34,153 nucleotides of DNA from Wenzhouxiangella sp. (GTDB lineage: Bacteria > Pseudomonadota > Gammaproteobacteria > Xanthomonadales > Wenzhouxiangellaceae). Positions 16,931-25,371 of this stretch are shown piece after piece. Position 1 is the first letter of the stretch. Each line of letters opens with the position of its first letter. The position numbers and the translations under genes are program-made. Under the pieces are notes generated by a model. It was not told the origin of the DNA and made no database searches. It saw only the letters and a program-made list of their open reading frames with translations. The stretch is taken from the NCBI GenBank assembly GCA_007134485.1, contig SLKT01000078.1, positions 1 to 34,153 of the forward strand, in the 5' to 3' direction.

Positions 16931-18295
16931 ATGATGCCGATTCGACGGATTTTTTGTCCATTGGTTGTCGGGTTGACGCTGGTGTATGCCACTTCAGCCG
17001 GGGCCGCCCTGCCGGCCGAGGTCGATGGAAAGCCGCTGCCCTCGCTGGCTCCGATTCTGGAGGATGTCACACCGGCAGTGGTCAACGTGCATACGCGTAC
17101 CCGGGTCCAGGTCCGCAGCAGTCCGTTTTTCGATGATCCATTCTTCCGGCGTTTCTTCGATTTTCCCAGCGTGCCGCGTGAACGGGTGCAGCAATCCCTG
17201 GGTTCGGGTGTGGTCGTGGACGCCGATGCCGGTTTCATCCTGACCAACAATCATGTCATCGACGGGGCCGAAGACATTGCCGTCACCTTGAAGGACGGGC
17301 GCGAATATTCGGCCGAATTCGTCGGTTCGGATCGAGACACCGATCTGGCGGTCATCCGCATCGACGCCGACTCGTTGCATGAATTGCCCTTGTCGGATTC
17401 CGATCGACTTCGTGTCGGCGATTTCGTGGTTGCGGTCGGCAATCCATTCGGCCTGGGCCAGACGGTGACCTCCGGTATCGTCTCGGCGCTGGGTCGCTCC
17501 GGTCTGCGTGGCCTGGAATACCAGAATTTCATTCAGACCGATGCCTCGATCAACCCCGGCAACTCCGGTGGCGCGTTGATCGATCTGCGCGGTCGACTGG
17601 TGGGCATCAACACCGCGATCTTCGCCCCATCCGGCGGAAATGTCGGCATCGGATTCGCCATTCCGGCCAGTACCGCCGAGTACGTGATGGCCCAGTTGGT
17701 CGAGTATGGTGAAGTGAGGCGCGGTTCGTTCGGGGTGGAGGTGCAGGATATCGACAGTGATTTGCGTGACGCCCTGGACCTTGATGATCAGAATGGTGCC
17801 GTCATCACCCGGGTCAAGGACGGCTCGGCCCTGCATGAGGCCGGACTTCGCGCTGGCGATGTCATTGTCGGGGTCGATCAGCGCGAGGTTCGCAACAGCC
17901 GGTCATTGCGTAACATCGAGGGCCTGCTGGCCGTTGGTTCGCAGGTGCGCGTGAGCTACTTGCGTGAGGGTCGCGAGCATGAGGTCGAAGTGCGCATCGA
18001 GGAGGATCTCGATGCTCGCATCGCTGGCCATCGCCTTGATGAGCGCATGGAAGGCATGCTACTGGTCCGGATTCCGGATCGCTCGCGCATGCAAGGAGTG
18101 TTGATCGAAGAGGTTCGCCGCAACACCACAGCCTGGGAAGCCGGCCTGCGTGCCGGCGACGTTGTGGTTGCAATCAACCGCCAGGCGGTGCGCAACCTTG
18201 GCGAGTTGCGTGCCCAGTTCCCGATCTCGGAGGACCGAGAACTGGCCCTGGAAATTCGCCGTCGCGGAGTTGCCTACCTGGTCTTGCTGGATTGA
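16931..18295 (+). CDS. degQ: DegP/DegQ (HtrA) family periplasmic serine protease
   Basis: The product has 454 residues. A signal peptide (1-26, cleavage near SAGAA) is followed by a trypsin-like domain with the complete triad: H108 in TNNHVID, D138 in DTDLAVIRID and S212 in NPGNSGGAL. Two PDZ domains follow (about 255-345 and 370-454) with the usual EAGLRAGDVIVGVD and EAGLRAGDVVVAIN loops. The family degrades or refolds misfolded envelope proteins; two PDZ domains indicate the DegP/DegQ group rather than DegS. The start has an AGGA ribosome site eight bases upstream. The last 22 bases overlap the end of the convergent MASE1 gene. The choice between DegP and DegQ is not certain from sequence. 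Confidence 0.93.
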   Translation: MMPIRRIFCPLVVGLTLVYATSAGAALPAEVDGKPLPSLAPILEDVTPAVVNVHTRTRVQVRSSPFFDDPFFRRFFDFPSVPRERVQQSLGSGVVVDADAGFILTNNHVIDGAEDIAVTLKDGREYSAEFVGSDRDTDLAVIRIDADSLHELPLSDSDRLRVGDFVVAVGNPFGLGQTVTSGIVSALGRSGLRGLEYQNFIQTDASINPGNSGGALIDLRGRLVGINTAIFAPSGGNVGIGFAIPASTAEYVMAQLVEYGEVRRGSFGVEVQDIDSDLRDALDLDDQNGAVITRVKDGSALHEAGLRAGDVIVGVDQREVRNSRSLRNIEGLLAVGSQVRVSYLREGREHEVEVRIEEDLDARIAGHRLDERMEGMLLVRIPDRSRMQGVLIEEVRRNTTAWEAGLRAGDVVVAINRQAVRNLGELRAQFPISEDRELALEIRRRGVAYLVLLD

Positions 18296-20559
18296 AAATC
18301 CAATTCCCCGGGTTCCTCGAATGTTTGCAAGGGCGCCGGTCGACCAAAGTGGTAGCCTTGGGCATAGTCGATCCCGTGACTCTTGAGTATCGACACCGAC
18401 TCGGCGCTTTCCACGCCTTCGGCCACGGTCAGGATATTGCAGTCGCGGCCGATATCGGCAATGGCGCGCACAATGGCTTCGTTCATGGGGCGTTCGCTGA
18501 CCTGGCGGATGAACCGGGCGTCGATCTTGACGTAATCGACAGACAATTCGTGCAGGTGACCGAAGGAGGCCATGCCGCTGCCAAAGTCGTCCAGGGCGAT
18601 TCCGGCGCCAACTTCACGCAATTGATGTATCAGGCGTCGGGCAGCCATGTAATTGGAGATGGCTGCGGTCTCGGTGATTTCGAAGACCAGAATTTTGGCA
18701 TCGACCCGGAACGTCTGAATACTGTCGAGCAGATCGGCAACGAACTGTCGGTCGGCAATGGATATTGCCGATAGATTGATGAAGCAGCGATCGGGCGGGT
18801 TAGGGCAGGAATTCAGCCATTCGAAAGTGCGCTTGATGACCAGACGATCAATCTGCGGCATCAAGCCGGACCTCTCAGCCACGCCGATGAAGACATCCGG
18901 GAACACGATTCGGCCATCTTCGTCGAGCAATCGACACAATACCTCCAGGGCCTGACCACCCGGTGCGCCCGGGTTGAGCCTGATCAGCGACTGTCCGTGC
19001 AGCTCGATGCGCTGGTCGTCAAGTGCTGCCTGAATGAGTGGAATCTTCTGCACCTGGTTCAATCGGCGCGCGACCCGATCCGGACCCCGACTGTAAAGCA
19101 CCTGGTTGCGACCATGTTCCTTGGCGGTGATGCAGGCCGTGTCGGCGGTGCTGAGCAGGCGTCCGAAGTCTTCGGGCAGACCTTTCAGATCAGTCACACC
19201 GATGCTGGCGCGCAAGGAAAAGGAGCGCCCCGAATGGTTGTAGCGGAATGCCTGGATTTCGTCGACGATTCGCTCGATGTACTGGCGCCCCCGGCCATCC
19301 CAGGAACCCTGGACTAGTAAACCGAATTCATCGCCACCCAGGCGCGCGATGCAGTCCTCCGGACCCAGCACTTCGATCAGTTGGTTCGAAAGCTTGACCA
19401 GCAATTCATCACCGGCTGTATGTCCCAGTGAGTCGTTGACGATCTGGAACTGATCCAGGTCCAGATAGGCCAGAAGTCGCTGATCATCGTGGTCATCATC
19501 GGCCAGCCATTGACGGGCTTTCTGTTCAAAGGCTCGGCGGTTGAGCAGACCGGTGAGCGGGTCATGATCGGACTGAAAGCGCAGCCGCCGTTGCAGGAAA
19601 TAGCGTTCGCGTCTTCCGGCTTCGATCAGCAGCGAGGCGACGGTCATCACCAGTACGGCTGGCAACAGCACCAGCCATTGCATGAAAAGACTGAGGGTTT
19701 GAATGGCGCTCAGTTCCACCAGCCCGAACTTGATGGCGCTCACCGCACCCAGCGGCAGCACGGCAAATACCAGTATCGAGGGCAGTCGAAGCGCCGACCA
19801 GATCATCAGCATGAACACTGTCAGCATGACCAGTGGCAGCCATTGCAAGTCGGTCCCGCCCGGTCCCGTGATCAGGAATTCCCGAATGGGGGGTAACCAT
19901 ACGGCTATCGCCAGAATCATGAACAGGCCGGTAACCAGCATGCTTTCGAGACGGCTGGAATGCTGACGCACGGCGAGTACTCCGGAAAACCCGCACAAGA
20001 CCACTCCGGCCGACATGAACAGTGGAGCAAAGACCGCAATGCCCAGCGTATCGCCCAGCCACCAGGAGCCAATCAGTACGGTTAGTGGAAAGGACTGCCA
20101 AATGCCGGTCTGGATCACATGGACCGTGCCGAATGTTGTGGTCACGATGGCGACCAGTGGGCCGATCACCAGTAACAAGGCAGCCGTCTCCTTGACGGTC
20201 TGGGGCAAGGGCGATTTCGAGACCAGCAATCGATAGGCGATCGCGCCAATCAGCGGGCCAACGATATTGCCCACTGAAATGATGGGCATGAGTGGCAGTC
20301 CGTTGACATGCAGCGCAACCAGATCGGCGATCAGAATCACAGGAATCATCCACCAGCCGGCCAGAACGAAAGCTGCCAGTGCCAGTGCCGCCGGGGGCCA
20401 CATGGCCGCCATCGGACCGACCCCGAAAAGGTTCAGGCCGATTGTGGCCGAAGCGATGTAGAGTGAGAACACCCCCAGGGAAAACACCCACCACGGCACC
20501 CGCCCCACCGGCTCGGTGGGCCTGACTCGCGGCAACCATTCTGTTTCCCTCTTACTCAT
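18274..20559 (-). CDS. MASE1 membrane sensor with GGDEF and EAL domains
   Basis: The product has 761 residues from ATG 20559 (MSKRETEWLP). An upstream in-frame start would run deep into the neighbouring gene and is rejected. Residues 20-315 form a MASE1-type array of eight or more membrane helices (GVGPMAAMWPPAALALA is typical). The GGDEF domain (about 325-490) has the canonical ARLGGDEFGLL at 405-415, with LTGLLNRRAF before it, so cyclase activity is plausible. The EAL domain (about 500-755) carries EVL instead of EAL but keeps the catalytic Glu and the other metal and substrate residues (INLS, FEITET, DDFGSG, KID, AEGVE). It is a bifunctional c-di-GMP candidate. It lies 94 bases after the cNMP/CBS/DUF294 gene and could be the last gene of that operon. 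Confidence 0.92.
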   Translation of the reverse strand: MSKRETEWLPRVRPTEPVGRVPWWVFSLGVFSLYIASATIGLNLFGVGPMAAMWPPAALALAAFVLAGWWMIPVILIADLVALHVNGLPLMPIISVGNIVGPLIGAIAYRLLVSKSPLPQTVKETAALLLVIGPLVAIVTTTFGTVHVIQTGIWQSFPLTVLIGSWWLGDTLGIAVFAPLFMSAGVVLCGFSGVLAVRQHSSRLESMLVTGLFMILAIAVWLPPIREFLITGPGGTDLQWLPLVMLTVFMLMIWSALRLPSILVFAVLPLGAVSAIKFGLVELSAIQTLSLFMQWLVLLPAVLVMTVASLLIEAGRRERYFLQRRLRFQSDHDPLTGLLNRRAFEQKARQWLADDDHDDQRLLAYLDLDQFQIVNDSLGHTAGDELLVKLSNQLIEVLGPEDCIARLGGDEFGLLVQGSWDGRGRQYIERIVDEIQAFRYNHSGRSFSLRASIGVTDLKGLPEDFGRLLSTADTACITAKEHGRNQVLYSRGPDRVARRLNQVQKIPLIQAALDDQRIELHGQSLIRLNPGAPGGQALEVLCRLLDEDGRIVFPDVFIGVAERSGLMPQIDRLVIKRTFEWLNSCPNPPDRCFINLSAISIADRQFVADLLDSIQTFRVDAKILVFEITETAAISNYMAARRLIHQLREVGAGIALDDFGSGMASFGHLHELSVDYVKIDARFIRQVSERPMNEAIVRAIADIGRDCNILTVAEGVESAESVSILKSHGIDYAQGYHFGRPAPLQTFEEPGELDFQSSKTR

Positions 20560-20653
20560 TGAAAAACGAGCCTTCAACTGATACCCGGCGGCCTGGGATG
20601 GGATGCACCCATGACCCGGATTCAGCCAGTGTACTTCAGATTGCCGCCATGGT

Positions 20654-22465
20654 TTACAACTGGTAGCGCTGGGCCAGGGCCTTCTGGGCATCGCGCACGA
20701 TGCCGAAGGCAGAGCGCAGATAGCGTCGATGCAGGCCGGACAGTTCTTCCGGACTGACCAGGTGATCGGGTTGCCGGCCCTGCTCGTATTGCTGCACCTG
20801 GTGGCGCAGGCGCACGTTGCCGATAAAGCGCAGCGCGTGAATGAGGTCTTTGGCATCGCGTTCGTTCATCGGGCCGTCGCTGGCAGCGGCGCGTATACGC
20901 GCTTCGGTGTGGACTTCGACAATCGCGCTTTCCAGGGCGCGTACCCGGGCCAGATCGACGATCGGTAGAACCCCGCGTTTTTTCAGGTTGATGCCCTTGC
21001 CCTCGCCATCACGGTCTTCTTGCAGGAATTGGCGAAACAGGCCCACTGGCGGCGTATGGCCGATGGACTCGGCCGCCAGAAATCTCAGAAAGATGCGGCT
21101 GGTCCTGGCCTGGGCCAGCACTTTCTCCTGCATGTCCCGGGCCAGGGCCATGTTGCCGGCGATCCCGCGCTGGTCAAAGAAGATCGAGCAGTTCATCACT
21201 GACTCGGGTTCAGGCTCACCCATCCAGCGGTCGAATGTCTTCAGCCAGTCCGAAAGCGACATGCGCCACTTCTTCATGGCCATGACATCGCCCTTGCAAT
21301 AGACGTAGCCGCAAGCATCCAGGCCGTCGCAGACAAAGGTCGCAAGCTTGAGGAAATACTCGGCGTCATCACCCTCGGGGCGTTCGGCCAGCAACAGGCC
21401 GTTGTCCTGGTCGCTGATCAGTCCCTGTTCCATGCGCGCCTGCGAACCGAACGCCATCCAGCACCAGTCGAAGGGTGCATCGCCGTATTCGCGCAAGGCC
21501 AGTCCCAGCAGTCGGCGAGTGCAGGCATCGGTAATCATGCTGGCCATGCGCCCGACCTCGAACACCTGGTGGCCCTGACCGACCAGGCGGGCCAGCAGCC
21601 CCGGGCCCTGGCGGGCAAAAGCGGCGATCTGTTCAACCGTTGCCGCGCGCTGAATGTCGCGCACCAGGCGCAACGGGTGGGGAGATTCATGCCGGATCAG
21701 GTCGCCGGCGCTGATCACACCGACCAGGCGCCGGTTCTCATCAATGACCGGCAGGTGATGAATGGCCAGGCGCATCATTTCGACCACGGCATCATCAAAG
21801 CGCGTGTCACGACCCACGGTGACTGGCTCGGCGGTCATGATTTCGGCGATCGGTCGTTCCGGATCCAGTCCCTTGGCCAGGACCCTGGAGCGCAGATCGC
21901 GGTCGGTGACGATGCCGACCAGGGATTGATCATCGACCACCGGCAGGCAACTGACCCGCTCGCTCGCCATCAAGGCAGCGGCGGCGCGAATGGACAACCC
22001 GGGTGCGGCAGTGACCGGTGCGCGCAGCTCAAGATCGCGCAGGGTGCCGGTGCGTTGCACCGTCTCGGCCTGCAGGCGCTCTCCGGGGCGGCCACTCAGG
22101 AAACGCCCAAGCAGCTCGTGGGATTCGCTGGCCGCTGCCAGTGCCTTCGGCGGCAACCACAGCAACCGACACTTTTCCAACGCCTTGACCCGATAGCCAA
22201 TGACTCCATCTTCAAAGCCTATGGCATGCCCGAACAACTCGGATGACCCGCGCTGCTCCAGCGCCTGACGGTCCAGATCAAACAGTTCGACCGCACCATC
22301 GACAATCACAAACAGACCATCCCGGCCCGGCGGATCAAAAACGCCGATCTCATCATCGGCACTGGCCTCACGCACCTCGAACTCACCGGTCAGCGCTGAG
22401 CGTTGGTCAGAAGACAGCTCCGAAAACGGGGCGACATTGGCGAGGATTTCAGTAATCTCGTTCAT
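20654..22465 (-). CDS. cNMP-binding-like / twin CBS / DUF294 nucleotidyltransferase-like protein
   Basis: The product has 603 residues. A cyclic-nucleotide-binding fold (1-115) has a weak phosphate cassette, with FGH where FGE is usual. Two CBS domains follow (about 150-200 and 205-260). Then comes a DUF294 nucleotidyltransferase-like domain with GS at 340-341 and the D352-x-D354 pair in SDQDNGLLL. A helical DUF294 C-terminal domain ends the protein. Such proteins recur next to symporter-type sensor kinases and DnaQ-like exonucleases in gammaproteobacteria. Their target is unknown; GlnD-like nucleotidylation of a partner is a guess. The ATG overlaps the stop of a short open frame through the upstream repeat element (ATGA overlap at 22462-22465). 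A second DUF294 gene opens the same operon at 29348. Confidence 0.9.
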   Translation of the reverse strand: MNEITEILANVAPFSELSSDQRSALTGEFEVREASADDEIGVFDPPGRDGLFVIVDGAVELFDLDRQALEQRGSSELFGHAIGFEDGVIGYRVKALEKCRLLWLPPKALAAASESHELLGRFLSGRPGERLQAETVQRTGTLRDLELRAPVTAAPGLSIRAAAALMASERVSCLPVVDDQSLVGIVTDRDLRSRVLAKGLDPERPIAEIMTAEPVTVGRDTRFDDAVVEMMRLAIHHLPVIDENRRLVGVISAGDLIRHESPHPLRLVRDIQRAATVEQIAAFARQGPGLLARLVGQGHQVFEVGRMASMITDACTRRLLGLALREYGDAPFDWCWMAFGSQARMEQGLISDQDNGLLLAERPEGDDAEYFLKLATFVCDGLDACGYVYCKGDVMAMKKWRMSLSDWLKTFDRWMGEPEPESVMNCSIFFDQRGIAGNMALARDMQEKVLAQARTSRIFLRFLAAESIGHTPPVGLFRQFLQEDRDGEGKGINLKKRGVLPIVDLARVRALESAIVEVHTEARIRAAASDGPMNERDAKDLIHALRFIGNVRLRHQVQQYEQGRQPDHLVSPEELSGLHRRYLRSAFGIVRDAQKALAQRYQL

Positions 22466-22485
22466 TGGTTGGTTTCCGAAAAGCT

Positions 22486-22712
22486 AAAAGCGGCTCGCGC
22501 AGAGGCACACAGGCGAAATAAAAAGCAGGTCGCGCAGAGGCGCAGAGGTGCAGAGGAAAAAATCCTGCAAAACACCGAAGAAACCGAATGGGATTCAGGA
22601 AAATTTCGGTGTATTCGGTGTTTTCGGTGGTTCCCAGGTTTTGTTTTTAACATCTCATAATTGTTTTCTCTGCGTCTTTGCGCCTCTGCGCGAGATTGCT
22701 TTTTCTTTGAAG
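22486..22712. repeat. Nested inverted-repeat element (CGCAGAGG outer arms, CACCGAA inner arms)
   Basis: Almost the whole 256-base gap between two operon genes is this element. The outer left arm is present twice (about 22486-22519 and 22521-22557), built on eight-base words of the CGCAGAGG type. The outer right arm (about 22664-22712) is complementary to the second left copy over about 46 bases with few mismatches and one small indel. Inside it, AAAACACCGAA-type sequence at 22569-22588 pairs with 22605-22624 at 17 of 20 positions. I recall CGCAGAG and CACCGAA repeats of this kind from many unrelated genomes, where they generate spurious peptides such as AEAQRR; that is memory, not a search. 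On the minus strand one frame (ATG 22722 to stop 22462) is open across the entire element. Confidence 0.85.
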
Positions 22713-22721
22713 TTGCCATCA

Positions 22722-24905
22722 TCAATACTTCACCCGCGCATACCAGGTCTTGCGTGAGGCCTCCAGTGCCTCGCCCAACGTGAGGATGCCGCGGTCTTCG
22801 AGTAGCGGGATCAGTTTTAGAAAGATCTCGGCGGTCACCAGCGCATCGCCGATGGCGGTATGGCGGCCGATGATGGTCAGGCCGAAGCGTTCGGCGATGT
22901 CATCAAGATTATGGGTGTTCTGGTTTTCGTGGACCACCGCACTCAACAGCAGGGTATCGAGCACAGGGTGATCGAAAACCACTCCGCAGGCGTCCTGCTT
23001 GAGTTCCAGGCAGCGCATGTCGAAGGCGGCATTGTGGGCGACCAGCACGCTATCGGCGCAGAAGGCATGAAAGGCCGGCAATACTTTTTCGATGGCGGGT
23101 TGGCCGCGCACCATCTCATCGGTGATGCCGTGTATGGGAATACCGGCTTCGGGAATCTTTCGTTGCGGGTCGACCAGTTGGTCAAAGCTTTCGCGCTTGA
23201 GGATCTTGCCGTTGACGATGCGCACCGCGCCAATCTGGATGATCTGGTCGCCGCCGGCCGGGTTCAGGCCGGTGGTTTCGGTGTCGAATACGGTAAAGCC
23301 CAGATCGCGCAGCCTGCTGTCTTCCTGGGCGCGCGTGCGCTCGCTTGGGCGGAACAGATCGAAGTCATAGAACTCGGGTCGATCCTCGTGATGCTGGAAT
23401 GTCGAGGCTGGTTGTTCCTCCTGTGGCGTGGCCAGCGGCAGTAGCAGGCGAAAGCATCGTCGGGTCTTTTCGCCCTGGCATTCTTCCTCGATCCAGCATT
23501 CTCCGCCGTGCCGGTCGAGCACATCGCGCAGGCTCATGACCATGGTTTCGCCGCCACTGATGATGGGCTCGTTTTCCCAGCTCAGATCGGGCTTTTCGCC
23601 GGACTCTTCGGAAATCGGCCAGACCAGGTCGAGCCGGGCGCGTCCCTCGTGGGTTGACAATCGCAGGGTCAGATTCTTGATTCCGCACTCCTGGCTCAGT
23701 TTTCCGGCCAGGTGGGTCAGCGCCTGCAACAGCGAATAGCTTTCCAGCCGCAGCCAGATCGGCTCTTCGTCGGCCTCCCGTATGACATGAATTCCGGACT
23801 CCGTTTCGATGCGTCCGATGGCGACCTCGATCAGATCGCCGCCCAGCATGTCTTCCAGCGGCCAGCGCGAACGCCAGGCGGCTGACGAGGACTGGCGCAA
23901 CTCGTCCAGACGTCGGCTCAAGCCCTGGATCTCCTCGCGAACGACACCCAGCAGGCGCTCGCGCATGGCCTCATCGATATCGGCGTCCTCGAGAATCTCG
24001 ACCGCGGCCCGGGTATTGGCCAGGGCCGAGCGGCTGCCTTCGGTCAAGTCTTTGAGCAATCGATCCTTTTCAGCATCAGCCTGCATTTCGTTGGTGATGT
24101 TTTCGATCAACAGCACGAACCCGTTCAGGTTCGTGGTGCTTTCCCCGGATTCCGGGTCCACGCCACGCACCGGGCTCATCTGTATGCGCAACAGCCTGCC
24201 CGACGCGGTGGCGGTGACGAACTGGGCCGATGGACTGGCTGCACCCCGGGCCAGGCGACGCTGGACATTTTCGACCGCATGCGCGACCAGTTGGCGATCC
24301 AGTACGGTGTAGATCGAGCGACCCAGCCCGATCAGCTCGCTGCCGCCGGTTACCTGGGCGGCCTGTGACAGGCGCTTGAACTGCAATCGGGCACGCTGAT
24401 TGTAGAGCAGGATGCGGCCGTCGAGGTTGCACACCACCACGCTGCGGTCCAGCTCCGACATCAGCGCGGCCAGTCGATTTTTCTCCAGTTCGGTCTGGCG
24501 ACTGGCCTGGCGAATACGCTCATCCATTTCCGAGCGCAACTGATCGTGGCGCTTGAGCAATTCATTGATCGGCTCGGTCAGTTGCTCCATTTCGCGACTG
24601 CCCTGAATATTCAACGGTTGGCTGACCTCGCCATCGGTGCGTAGACGAATGTCTTCGGCCAGCCGGGCCGGAGCGCGCACATACAGATCAATCAGGTAAC
24701 GCAGTGCCGCACTGATTGGCAACAGTGAGAATGCCCACAGCATGACCAGCAACCCGGCCCGGTTGCCCAGCGCCTCGGTCAGGGCCGACCAGTTCTGTTC
24801 GGGCAGTACCGCCCAAAGCATGAGTGCTGCGATGAACAACCAGGCCAGGCCGGCCAGCCCGACCACGGCCGTCCCGATCAGCAATCGCCACTCCAGCCGC
24901 CGCAT
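22722..24905 (-). CDS. Membrane PAS / pseudo-histidine-kinase fused to a DEDDh 3'-5' exonuclease domain
   Basis: The product has 727 residues. Two membrane helices (about 6-34 and 50-76) precede a HAMP-like linker, a PAS domain (about 140-275) and a region shaped like a histidine kinase (about 278-490). The phosphoacceptor His is replaced: DLTEGSRSALANTRAA stands where DVSHELRTPL is expected, putting E289 at the His position. The ATP-binding boxes are also eroded, although the DVLDRHGGECWIEEE segment is recognisable. Residues 530-727 are a DnaQ-like exonuclease with all DEDDh residues: D541 and E543 in FDTETTGL, D629 in HNAAFDM, and H682 and D687 in HTAIGDA. It starts two bases after the receiver gene, so expression is coupled. 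It is probably an exonuclease whose activity or location is set by the membrane sensor. Free-standing exonucleases occupy the equivalent place in related loci. Confidence 0.9.
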   Translation of the reverse strand: MRRLEWRLLIGTAVVGLAGLAWLFIAALMLWAVLPEQNWSALTEALGNRAGLLVMLWAFSLLPISAALRYLIDLYVRAPARLAEDIRLRTDGEVSQPLNIQGSREMEQLTEPINELLKRHDQLRSEMDERIRQASRQTELEKNRLAALMSELDRSVVVCNLDGRILLYNQRARLQFKRLSQAAQVTGGSELIGLGRSIYTVLDRQLVAHAVENVQRRLARGAASPSAQFVTATASGRLLRIQMSPVRGVDPESGESTTNLNGFVLLIENITNEMQADAEKDRLLKDLTEGSRSALANTRAAVEILEDADIDEAMRERLLGVVREEIQGLSRRLDELRQSSSAAWRSRWPLEDMLGGDLIEVAIGRIETESGIHVIREADEEPIWLRLESYSLLQALTHLAGKLSQECGIKNLTLRLSTHEGRARLDLVWPISEESGEKPDLSWENEPIISGGETMVMSLRDVLDRHGGECWIEEECQGEKTRRCFRLLLPLATPQEEQPASTFQHHEDRPEFYDFDLFRPSERTRAQEDSRLRDLGFTVFDTETTGLNPAGGDQIIQIGAVRIVNGKILKRESFDQLVDPQRKIPEAGIPIHGITDEMVRGQPAIEKVLPAFHAFCADSVLVAHNAAFDMRCLELKQDACGVVFDHPVLDTLLLSAVVHENQNTHNLDDIAERFGLTIIGRHTAIGDALVTAEIFLKLIPLLEDRGILTLGEALEASRKTWYARVKY

Positions 24906-24907
24906 GT

Positions 24908-25264
24908 TCAGTCCAGCATCTGCCTGACCTGCTCGGCCAGCTCACGGGTGGAAAACGGCTTGACCACGTAGGCATCGGCGCCCAGCGCCTGGCCTTTGGC
25001 GATATCGGTATCGCGTCCCTTGGCGGTCAGCATGATGATCTTGAGATCCGGGTGCTCGGCCCGCACCGCTTGCAACACCTCGAAGCCGGATTTCTTCGGC
25101 ATCATGGCATCCAGCAGCACCAGGTCGGGCTCGTGCTCGCTGATCATCTGCAATGCTTCCTCGCCATCGCGCGCCACCAGCACCTCATGGCCTTCGCGCT
25201 GCATCAGGTATTCCAGCGAGATCACGATATTCGGTTCGTCGTCGGCGATCAGTATCTTCTTCAT
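24908..25264 (-). CDS. Stand-alone response-regulator receiver domain (CheY-like)
   Basis: The product has 118 residues and is a single receiver domain with no output domain. The acidic pocket D8/D9, the phosphoacceptor D52 in [10 protein letters not shown]80 and K102 in VVKPFS are all present, so phosphorylation is expected. It lies between the symporter-type kinase (stop 71 bases upstream) and the exonuclease fusion (start two bases downstream), so the kinase is its likely donor. The start ATG 25264 ([11 protein letters not shown]) matches the family. The frame is also open upstream, through the hairpin element, to ATG 25375 inside the kinase's 3' end, which would add 37 residues of repeat-derived sequence. 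In CbrB or CrbR the receiver carries a DNA-binding output; here any effect must pass through protein contact or phosphotransfer. Confidence 0.93.
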   Translation of the reverse strand: MKKILIADDEPNIVISLEYLMQREGHEVLVARDGEEALQMISEHEPDLVLLDAMMPKKSGFEVLQAVRAEHPDLKIIMLTAKGRDTDIAKGQALGADAYVVKPFSTRELAEQVRQMLD

Positions 25265-25292
25265 AAGCTTGCTCTCTTTTTCAAAAGCATCC

Positions 25293-25371
25293 TCTCGCAG
25301 AGACGCAGGGATGCAGAGGGAAAGCAATAAAATCTCATTTCTTTTCTCCGCGTCTCTGCGTCTCTGCGAGA
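25293..25371. repeat. Hairpin element of CGCAGAGA words between kinase and receiver genes
   Basis: The left arm (25293-25318) and right arm (25346-25371) are inverted copies matching at 23 of 26 positions, with a 27-base loop. Both arms are tandem eight-base words of the CGCAGAGA/TCTCTGCG type, the same family as the 22486-22712 element. The right arm is translated: it encodes the last dozen or so residues of the symporter-type kinase ([12 protein letters not shown]). Insertion has therefore replaced the original kinase C-terminus, or the kinase reads into it. Confidence 0.87.

Noticed and set aside
19489-20461. Several plus-strand frames opposite the MASE1-GGDEF-EAL gene
   Set aside because: They are antisense to a membrane array followed by intact GGDEF and EAL motifs; no independent support.
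22462-22722. 86-codon frame between the exonuclease and cNMP/CBS/DUF294 genes as a genuine small protein
   Set aside because: Its sequence is wholly repeat-derived (AEAQRR, APLRLCA type), so I report it as a property of the element and not as a gene, despite its coupled ends.
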